8,179 nt of DNA from JADFUZ01 sp034430415 (GTDB taxonomy: Bacteria; Chloroflexota; Dehalococcoidia; GIF9; AB-539-J10): NCBI GenBank assembly GCA_034430415.1, contig DAOUEN010000161.1, forward strand, positions 1 through 8,179. The letters are read 5' to 3'. Every line of letters begins with the position of its first letter. The first letter of the stretch is position 1. Positions 1-4,999 of the stretch are shown one piece after another. The notes beneath the pieces were generated by a model. That model was not told the origin of the DNA. It worked only from the letters and a program-made list of their open reading frames with translations, and did not search any database. A program made the translations under genes and the position numbers.

Positions 1-42
1 ATGCGTGATGCGTGATGCGTGATGCGTGACGGGTGATGCGTG
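1..42. repeat. Heptanucleotide tandem repeat (ATGCGTG)n, six units
   Basis: Six consecutive 7-bp units read ATGCGTG four times, then ACGGGTG, then ATGCGTG. The array starts at the window edge, so its true length is unknown. It lies downstream of the glmS stop codon, about 30 bp away, in non-coding DNA. A degenerate array of the same heptamer in the same orientation lies on the other side of glmS at 1873-1907. No function can be read from the sequence. It looks like a dispersed intergenic microsatellite and not a CRISPR, because there are no spacers. Confidence 0.9.
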
Positions 43-50
43 GCATTTCG

Positions 51-71
51 CTTCACCTTTCACTTCACCTT
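51..71. repeat. Short direct repeat CTTCACCTT, 12-bp period, after glmS
   Basis: CTTCACCTT occurs at 51-59 and again at 63-71, immediately downstream of the glmS stop (TAG on the minus strand at 72-74). There is no inverted repeat or T-run here, so I see no intrinsic terminator for the glmS operon within the window. The repeat may be a decayed form of the neighbouring heptamer sequence. Confidence 0.6.
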
Positions 72-1847
72 CTATTTCACCGTCACCGACTTGGCCAGGT
101 TGCGGGGCTTGTCGGGGTCGCAGCCGCGGGCCACGGCCAGGTGGTAGGCCAGGAGCTGGAGGGGGACCACGGCAACCAGCGGATACAGAAGCTCGTCGAC
201 CGGGGGAATCTTTATCCAGAAGTCATAGATATCGCTCTCCCTGTCTGAGACGCCGATGATATAGGCCCCGCGGGCCTTAGCCTCCATCACATTGTTCATA
301 ATCTCGTCATAGGTGTGGTCGGCGGGGCATACGGCCACCACGGGCGTGCCCGGCTCAATGAGGGCCAGGGTGCCGTGCTTCAGCTCCCCGGCAGGCATCC
401 CCTCGGCATGAATGTAGGATATCTCCTTCAGCTTGAGGGCGCCCTCGGAGGCGATGGCGAAGTTGATGCCGCGGGCGATGTAGTAGAAGTCGTTCTTGCC
501 CTTCAAGTCCTGACTGAGATGGATGAGCCTGTCGTTGTTGATGCTCAGGGCTTCGGCCACCCGGTCGCAGATATCGCCGACCTGGCGGCGCGCCGCGGCG
601 AAGGAGTTGACCATGGCGAAGGACAGAAGATAGAACACGGCGAGCTGGCAGAGGAAGGACTTGGTGGCGGCCACGCCTATCTCGCAGCCGCAGTTGAGGC
701 TGACGACGCGGTGGCTCAGGCCCGCCAGCAGCGAGTGGGGGCGGTTGACGATGGAGACGATTTGAGCGCCGGCGGCGCGGGCGGCCTTCACCCCTTCAAT
801 CACGTCGGCGGTCTCGCCGCTCTGGGACACCGCTATGACCAGGGTGTGCTTATCCACCGAGTCGATGAAATAGCCGAACTCGGAGGCCATGACCACGTCG
901 GAGAACTTCCTAGCCACCCGGGAGAAAAGATAGCGGCCCACCAGGGCGGCGTAGCGGGAGGTGCCGCAGGCGGTGATGATCACCTGATTGGCCCTGAGGA
1001 TGTCCAGAGCTATCTCGGCGAACCGGCCCTCATCCTGCCGGGCCGTTTTGGCAAGGGCCGCGGGCTGCTCCATTATCTCCTTGAGCATGAAGTGGGGATA
1101 GCCGTTCTTGTGCTTAGCGGCCCAGGTCCTATCCCATTCCCGGGCTTCCCGGGACAGCTTGTTTCCCAGGGCATCGAAGAACTCCACCTCATCCGGGCGA
1201 AGGGCCACCACCTCGCCGTCTTCCAGGTCCATCACGCGGCGGGTACTCCGGGGGAAGGCCAGGACATCGCTGCCGACCCAGCGGCCGTCGTCGCCGAGGC
1301 CGACGATCAGAGGATTGTTCTTCCTGGTGGCCACGATCTTTCCGGGATCATCCAGGGAGATGGCGGCGAAGGCGTAGGAGCCCTCGAGGCGGCGGGCCAC
1401 GGCGAGGACAGCCTGCTCCAGGGAAGCGCCGTTTCCGAGCTCTTCCGCGAGGAGATGCGGGATGACCTCGGTGTCGGTGTCCGAGGCGAGACGGTGCCCG
1501 CGGGCGGCAAGGTCACGACGGACCTCCTGGAAGTTCTCGATGATGCCGTTGTGGACCACGCACACCCTGCCGCTGCAGTCCGAGTGGGGGTGAGCGTTGG
1601 CCTGAGTGACGGCGCCGTGGGTGGCCCAGCGGGTATGGCCGATGGCGGTGGTGCCGGGGAGCGCGTCCAGGCGGTGCTTCTCGTTGACCTGATCGATGGT
1701 GCCGGCATCCTTCCTCACGAGCAGCTCGCCGTCGCACAGGGTAGCGATACCGGCGGAGTCGTAGCCGCGGTACTCCAGCCATTTCAGGGCCTGGAGGACG
1801 AGGGGAGCCGCCGGCTCTCTACCGCAATAGCCGATTATGCCGCACAT
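72..1847 (-). CDS. glmS: Glutamine--fructose-6-phosphate aminotransferase (isomerizing)
   Basis: GlmS makes glucosamine-6-phosphate from fructose-6-phosphate and glutamine, the committed step to UDP-GlcNAc, in the cytoplasm. The 591-residue protein starts MCGIIGYCG, which places the class II amidotransferase nucleophile at Cys2. RGYDSAG (27-33), GHTRWATHG (70-78), HNGIIENF (99-106) and SDTDTE (122-127) complete the glutaminase domain. HFMLKEIMEQP (252-262) marks the linker. Two SIS sugar-isomerase domains follow, with CGTS (294-297), SQSGET (341-346), EIGVAATKSF (389-398), EGALKLKEISYIHAEG (468-483) and GELKHGTLAL (487-496). The C-terminus is the conserved RNLAKSVTV with catalytic Lys586. The protein is slightly shorter than the usual 600-610 residues but no motif is missing. 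The start is supported by GGAGG at 1856-1860, 8 nt upstream. It is the last gene of the operon. The 62-nt leader is too short for a glmS ribozyme. Confidence 0.97.
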   Translation of the reverse strand: MCGIIGYCGREPAAPLVLQALKWLEYRGYDSAGIATLCDGELLVRKDAGTIDQVNEKHRLDALPGTTAIGHTRWATHGAVTQANAHPHSDCSGRVCVVHNGIIENFQEVRRDLAARGHRLASDTDTEVIPHLLAEELGNGASLEQAVLAVARRLEGSYAFAAISLDDPGKIVATRKNNPLIVGLGDDGRWVGSDVLAFPRSTRRVMDLEDGEVVALRPDEVEFFDALGNKLSREAREWDRTWAAKHKNGYPHFMLKEIMEQPAALAKTARQDEGRFAEIALDILRANQVIITACGTSRYAALVGRYLFSRVARKFSDVVMASEFGYFIDSVDKHTLVIAVSQSGETADVIEGVKAARAAGAQIVSIVNRPHSLLAGLSHRVVSLNCGCEIGVAATKSFLCQLAVFYLLSFAMVNSFAAARRQVGDICDRVAEALSINNDRLIHLSQDLKGKNDFYYIARGINFAIASEGALKLKEISYIHAEGMPAGELKHGTLALIEPGTPVVAVCPADHTYDEIMNNVMEAKARGAYIIGVSDRESDIYDFWIKIPPVDELLYPLVAVVPLQLLAYHLAVARGCDPDKPRNLAKSVTVK

Positions 1848-1872
1848 CTACTCAACCTCCATTAAGGGGGAG

Positions 1873-1907
1873 ACGCGTGATGCGTGATGGGTGATGCGAG
1901 ATACGAG
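1873..1907. repeat. Degenerate ATGCGTG heptamer array upstream of glmS
   Basis: Five adjacent 7-bp units read ACGCGTG, ATGCGTG, ATGGGTG, ATGCGAG and ATACGAG. They fill most of the 62-bp gap between the nucleotidyltransferase stop and the glmS Shine-Dalgarno. The phase and orientation match the cleaner array at 1-42, so glmS has the same repeat on both sides. On the transcribed minus strand this part of the mRNA reads as CACGCAT repeats. Its effect on translation or recombination is unknown. Confidence 0.85.
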
Positions 1908-1909
1908 GG

Positions 1910-3229
1910 TCACGGGTCAAGCCTCCTGAGGAGTTGCTGTCGCTTGTCGGGGGTGAGGTCGGCGTCGTTGTCCAGCACGCGGTACCGGGGCACGGGCAGG
2001 GCCTTCTTGCCGGGCGCCAGGTCTTCGTGGAGACAGACGCGGGGGCCGACCGAGGAGCGGGAGCCGACGCGGACGCCGGGCATCAGGCTGGCGTGTATCC
2101 CCAGGCGGCAGCCACGTCCCAGCATGGCACCCAGCTTATCATATCCGGTGTCCACCTGGACGCCGTCCACCTGGACACACACGTTCTGCTCGTCGAGGCG
2201 GAAATTGGCCGTGATGGCGCCGCTGCCGAAGGAGCAGTCATCTTCTATGATGGAGTCACCGACGTAGTTGGAGTGGAACCAGCAGTTGCGGCCGATGTAG
2301 GAGTGCTTCACCTCGGTGCAGTAGCCCACTACCGAGTCGGCGCCGATGTGGCTGTAGTCCCGCACCAGAGCATTGTTGCCGATGACGCAGTTGGGGCCGA
2401 TGTAGGCCGGTCCGCGGATCACGGCGTTCTCCAGCACCCCGACGTTGTCGCCGAGGACGACCTTGCCCTCGATGAGGGCCCTGTCGGAGACGCGGGCGGT
2501 GGGAGAGATGTACGGCTCGGCCGCATCCAGGAAGTGCTCCATGACCTTGAAGATATGCCAGGGGTACTTGAGCGGAGCCCAGAAGTCGGCATAGGGGATC
2601 ACCTTAATCATATGGCCGTCCTTGAGCATATCGTCCAGGGCGCGCTCGTAGACATCGTCCCTGCCGGTCTCAACGGCGGTGAAGTAATCTCGAAGCATTC
2701 CGGCCTCGTTGTGAAGGTGCACCACGATATTCACCAGGTCGCCGGGCTCCTCTCCCGGGGCGGGCTTCTCCACGATGTGCTTGAGGTAGCCCCGGGAATC
2801 CACTTCGAGGTAGCCGCCGGGGAAATATTCGGTCACCCGATAGCCCAGCATGCAGCAGGAGGCGGAGTCGCCGGAGGCCTCGGAGAGGATGCTGCTATAG
2901 GCCAGGCCGGAGAGCACGTCGTCGGGACTCAGCACCAGGACCTGCCCGTCAAGGTAGGGGGCAGCGCACTGGAGGGCTCCAGCCATGCCCGTCGCGCCCT
3001 GCTGGAGGACGAACTCGGCGCGGATGCCGGGGATTCCGGCGGCGGCCTGCTGCAGCCTTTCCATATTTCCGGGGTTACCGACGATGACGAAGTCCCGCAG
3101 GCCTGCCTGCTGCGCCAGCTCGACCTGATGCTGAAGCAGGGGCCTGCCCAGGAAATCGAGGAGGAACTTGTCCTGGGTGACGGGAAACATCCGTTTGCCC
3201 ACGCCGCCGCAGAGGAAGACAGCTTTCAT
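1910..3229 (-). CDS. GlmU-like sugar-1-phosphate nucleotidyltransferase with left-handed beta-helix acyltransferase domain
   Basis: This 439-residue protein probably activates GlcN-1-P/GlcNAc-1-P to UDP-GlcNAc. Residues 1 to about 235 form the nucleotidyltransferase fold. The signature GGxGxRxxPxTxxxxK is at 8-21 (Lys21), a substrate loop GATGMAGAL is at 78-86, an acidic metal-site candidate SPDD is at 101-104, and GGYLEVD...IVEKP is at 138-156. Residues about 240-400 form hexapeptide repeats of a beta-helix (YISPTARV, YIGPNCVIGNNALV, SIIEDDCSFGSGAITANF). FHSNYVGDS (318-326) resembles the archaeal bifunctional GlmU (ST0452 type), with His319 and Tyr322 at the positions I recall as acetyltransferase residues. 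The context between mutase and glmS supports an amino-sugar role, but glucose-1-P nucleotidyltransferases share this architecture, so no symbol is given. The start is supported by AGGTGA 7 nt upstream. Confidence 0.88.
   Translation of the reverse strand: MKAVFLCGGVGKRMFPVTQDKFLLDFLGRPLLQHQVELAQQAGLRDFVIVGNPGNMERLQQAAAGIPGIRAEFVLQQGATGMAGALQCAAPYLDGQVLVLSPDDVLSGLAYSSILSEASGDSASCCMLGYRVTEYFPGGYLEVDSRGYLKHIVEKPAPGEEPGDLVNIVVHLHNEAGMLRDYFTAVETGRDDVYERALDDMLKDGHMIKVIPYADFWAPLKYPWHIFKVMEHFLDAAEPYISPTARVSDRALIEGKVVLGDNVGVLENAVIRGPAYIGPNCVIGNNALVRDYSHIGADSVVGYCTEVKHSYIGRNCWFHSNYVGDSIIEDDCSFGSGAITANFRLDEQNVCVQVDGVQVDTGYDKLGAMLGRGCRLGIHASLMPGVRVGSRSSVGPRVCLHEDLAPGKKALPVPRYRVLDNDADLTPDKRQQLLRRLDP
2150..2176. 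repeat. In-frame 12-bp direct repeat inside the nucleotidyltransferase gene
   Basis: GTCCACCTGGAC occurs at 2150-2161 and 2165-2176, a 15-bp period that encodes VQVDG-VQVDT at residues 352-361. Each copy is itself an imperfect palindrome (GTCCA-CC-TGGAC). The protein length here looks normal for the family, so this is more likely local sequence convergence or conversion than an insertion. Confidence 0.7.
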
Positions 3230-3256
3230 CTCGGGGTCACCTCTTTCATCTCGGGG
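3223..3256. repeat. 14-bp direct repeat at 20-bp spacing across the mutase/nucleotidyltransferase junction
   Basis: CTTTCATCTCGGGG occurs at 3223-3236 and 3243-3256. On the minus strand the first copy met contains the mutase stop inside an ATGA tetranucleotide. The second copy contains the real start codon of the nucleotidyltransferase. Between them lies AGGTGA, which serves as its Shine-Dalgarno. The two ATGs are 20 bp apart and therefore out of frame with each other. This looks like a tandem duplication of a former stop/start overlap. Confidence 0.85.
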
Positions 3257-4772
3257 CCGCCTCGGGCTTCTGCTCTGGCGGGCGGTAACGGGCCTCCGGC
3301 CCCACTTCGTCCCCTCCGGGAGACGGCACAGGAGAAGGCGTATCCATGCGAAGAATAGTCTCGACCAGCTCCTTCCCCCGGGCTAGCAGTCCGTGAGCCT
3401 GGCCCGGCGAAGCTGCCTCGGCAATGACGCGGATGGCGGGCTCGGTGCCGCTGGGCCTGATGAGCAGCCAGGCGTCGGGGGTCTCGAGCCTCAGGCCGTC
3501 GACGCAGTTCAGCATGGGCCTGACACTATGCGGCCGCCTCTCTTTGCCGGAGCGATGGAAGCCGTCATCCGAGCTGAGCTCGGCCACACAGCTATTCAGC
3601 CGGGTCATAACCATATCCTTGAGCCCGTTGGGGCAGGGCAGCTTCGCCTTCTCCAGAGAGAGGGCGGGAAGCGACCGGAAGAACTCCCGGAGCTGGCGCG
3701 GGTGCTCCAGGTGGCCCAGCAGGGTGAGCGCGGCGAAGATGCTGTCGGGGTAGTAGCCGAGCTCGGGGAAGATATAGACTCCCACGCCTTCCACTCCCAG
3801 GGCGGCGTCAGCCTGCCGGGCGAGATGGGCGACCTTCACATCTCCCACCTCCCCTCTCAGCACCTCCACCCCGAGGTCCTGCACCGCCAAGTCGAGAAGC
3901 CGACCGGTCTCCACAGTGGTGGCCACTTTCCTCTTTCCTGATTCATCTATTCGCAATCTTGATATATAGGCCACCATGGAGTCAAGTCCCAGAAAGCCTT
4001 CTTCGTCGCAGAAGACCACTCTATCGCCATCACCGTCAAAGCAGACGGCCATGTCGGCACCCCGCTGCCGGAGAAACTCGATGGTTCCCTGAAGCGTGTC
4101 CTCATTCGGCTCGGGGCTCCGCCCGGGGAAGCCGCCGTCGGGGTAGTCATTCAGGGGGATCACATCGACCCCCATGCTGGCGAAGATGTAGCCGGCGAAG
4201 ACGGAGGCGGCGCCGTTGCCGGGGTCGACCACCACCTTCAGATTGCGGTTGACCTCCGAAGGACGAAGCCGGTCTCGAAGGAAGGAGAGGTATCTCTCCC
4301 TGGTGTCGTCTTCCCTATCGAAGGTGCCTGCCCCATCCCTGAACCTGCCGGAGAAGTAGATGCTTTCTATCCCGGTCTCCTGGGCGAGGCTGTATCCCGA
4401 GCTATCGGCGTTGAAGAGCTTGATGCCGTTGTACTGGGGCGGGTTGTGCGAGGCAGTGAGCATAACGCCGGCGCTGAAGCCCAACTCCCTGGTGAGCAGG
4501 GCCAGGGCGGGCGTGGGCAGGATACCCAACCCAACCACGTCCATCCCCGTGGAGAGGAGACCGGACACGACCGCCTGCTGAACCAGCCCACGGCTATGCC
4601 TGGCATCGGTGGCCACGCAGACCCCGGAGTGAGGGGCAAGGCTGCTGCCCAGCGCACGGCCGATGCCGCGGCACAGGTCCGTGGTGAGGTCGTCCCCCAC
4701 CACACCCCTGACACCGCTGGTGCCGAAGAGATGTCTTTTCTCGGCGATCTGTACACCCATTGAATCAGCCAT
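3246..4772 (-). CDS. Phosphoglucosamine mutase-like phosphohexomutase (GlmM/PMM family)
   Basis: This alpha-D-phosphohexomutase of 508 residues probably converts GlcN-6-P to GlcN-1-P. The N-terminal LFGTSGVRG (15-23) is a family hallmark. TASHNPPQYNGIK (106-118) carries the phosphorylated Ser108. DGDGDR (246-251) is the metal loop, with Asp246, Asp248 and Asp250. RPSGTEP (439-445) is the phosphate-binding loop. The sugar-recognition loop reads GVEGVG (326-331), then IFPE (334-337), instead of the common GGEESGH/GGEQSGH, so specificity (GlcN, mannose or glucose phosphate) cannot be fixed from sequence. Being first in an operon with glmS argues for glucosamine. A proline-rich, probably disordered tail (about 478-508) extends past the normal end. 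There is no Shine-Dalgarno directly before this ATG; a leader ORF with a perfect one ends 15 nt upstream. An alternative start, Met5, is also without one. Confidence 0.9.
   Translation of the reverse strand: MADSMGVQIAEKRHLFGTSGVRGVVGDDLTTDLCRGIGRALGSSLAPHSGVCVATDARHSRGLVQQAVVSGLLSTGMDVVGLGILPTPALALLTRELGFSAGVMLTASHNPPQYNGIKLFNADSSGYSLAQETGIESIYFSGRFRDGAGTFDREDDTRERYLSFLRDRLRPSEVNRNLKVVVDPGNGAASVFAGYIFASMGVDVIPLNDYPDGGFPGRSPEPNEDTLQGTIEFLRQRGADMAVCFDGDGDRVVFCDEEGFLGLDSMVAYISRLRIDESGKRKVATTVETGRLLDLAVQDLGVEVLRGEVGDVKVAHLARQADAALGVEGVGVYIFPELGYYPDSIFAALTLLGHLEHPRQLREFFRSLPALSLEKAKLPCPNGLKDMVMTRLNSCVAELSSDDGFHRSGKERRPHSVRPMLNCVDGLRLETPDAWLLIRPSGTEPAIRVIAEAASPGQAHGLLARGKELVETILRMDTPSPVPSPGGDEVGPEARYRPPEQKPEAAPR
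3308..3325. repeat. Small palindrome within the mutase tail codons
   Basis: The sequence CGTCCCCTCCGGGAGACG can fold as CGTC/GACG plus CCC/GGG, with one bulged A and a TCC loop. It encodes part of the proline/glycine-rich C-terminal tail of the mutase (around the PSPGGDE residues). Its style resembles intergenic CCCTCTCCxGGAGGG repeats seen in many GC-rich genomes, which suggests that non-coding repeat DNA was captured into the reading frame. It is not followed by a T-run on either strand, so it is not a terminator. Confidence 0.5.
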
Positions 4773-4787
4773 AGCAGGTGCGCTATA

Positions 4788-4832
4788 TTACGGCAAGTGC
4801 GAATTCCGCCTTGCCATTGCATGCATACGCAT
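4788..4832 (-). CDS. Possible leader ORF upstream of the mutase gene
   Basis: On the minus strand a perfect AGGAGG (plus-strand 4834-4839) precedes a tiny ORF. The second ATG (4826) is spaced ideally at 7 nt; the first ATG (4832) is only 1 nt away. Translated from the first ATG it reads MRMHAMARRNSHLP and stops at TAA (4788-4790), 15 nt before the mutase ATG and in the same frame. The mutase start has no ribosome binding site of its own, so re-initiation after this ORF is a reasonable route for its translation. The peptide has no run of a single amino acid that would mark a classical attenuator, though three Arg codons lie among 14. Coding is inferred only from the start signal and position. 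Confidence 0.45.
   Translation of the reverse strand: MRMHAMARRNSHLP
4792..4815 (-). promoter_or_regulatory. Stem-loop inside the leader ORF, ahead of the mutase
   Basis: GGCAAG (4792-4797) pairs with CTTGCC (4810-4815). Past one bulged T, GCG (4799-4801) pairs with CGC (4807-4809), leaving the five-base loop AATTC. This gives a nine-pair stem. On the minus-strand mRNA it covers the second half of the leader ORF and ends about 20 nt before the mutase start. No U-run follows, so it is not a terminator. A ribosome translating the leader ORF would melt it. It could instead be a DNA operator. Confidence 0.5.
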
Positions 4833-4834
4833 GC
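4819..4834. repeat. Pair of GCATGC palindromes 10 bp apart
   Basis: GCATGC occurs at 4819-4824 and 4829-4834, exactly one helical turn apart, just downstream of the AGGAGG on the minus strand. Each hexamer is self-complementary, and the pair also forms a larger inverted repeat around ATAC. This might be a protein-binding site or chance; the spacing is the only argument for function. Confidence 0.35.
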
Positions 4835-4888
4835 CTCCTGAACGACAGCCAGGACTGATTAATTATGCACCAGAACAGGGCTGAAGGA

Positions 4889-4957
4889 TATCGGCATTTG
4901 TCTGATTTGCTCGTAGGACTTTGTCTACAAAGCCTGTAGGTATTTGTCCTACAAGCG
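4889..4957. promoter_or_regulatory. Three 23-bp operator-like units in the divergent region
   Basis: Three units begin at 4889, 4912 and 4935. Each has GG at positions 5-6, TTTGTC at 9-14 and GC at 21-22. The third holds the perfect inverted repeat TGTAGG-N7-CCTACA (4935-4953). The second is a near copy, CGTAGGACTTTGTCTACAA, which also contains the inner palindrome CTTTGT-CT-ACAAAG (4919-4932). The first is degenerate outside the core. A 23-bp step is about two helical turns, so bound dimers would sit on nearly the same DNA face. The symmetry resembles sites of NarL/LuxR-type response regulators, but the cognate protein is not in the window. The array lies 43-111 bp before the DUF1616 start and 117 bp from the mutase start, so it could act on either gene. 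Confidence 0.65.
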
Positions 4958-4999
4958 AGGGGACGTTTTCGCACCGGCACGGGAGATGACGACTGGAGA

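Noticed and set aside
1..42. CRISPR array
   Set aside because: The units are 7 bp and contiguous, with no spacers; this is a microsatellite.
315..1865. A 516-codon open frame on the plus strand opposite glmS
   Set aside because: It is antisense to a complete, motif-perfect glmS. Long open antisense frames are common in GC-rich genes. Its translation is low-complexity (rich in Gly, Ala, Val, Asp and His) with no recognisable domain.
1848..1909. glmS ribozyme or amino-sugar riboswitch upstream of glmS
   Set aside because: Only 62 bp separate the genes and these are mostly heptamer repeats plus the Shine-Dalgarno; there is no room for the ribozyme core.
1934..3358. A 474-codon plus-strand open frame opposite the nucleotidyltransferase
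   Set aside because: It is antisense to a clear gene and crosses an operon junction. The composition is typical of reverse-complemented coding DNA and it has no motifs.
4785..4790. Strong promoter for the mutase operon (TAATAT -10)
   Set aside because: The hexamer is good, but no -35 is visible at 16-18 bp and the hexamer overlaps the leader ORF stop codon, so I do not call it as a promoter.
4788..4832. Mutase N-terminal extension broken by a nonsense codon
   Set aside because: The leader ORF is in frame with the mutase, but family members start just before the FGTSG motif, so no extra N-terminal sequence is expected. A separate leader ORF is the simpler reading.
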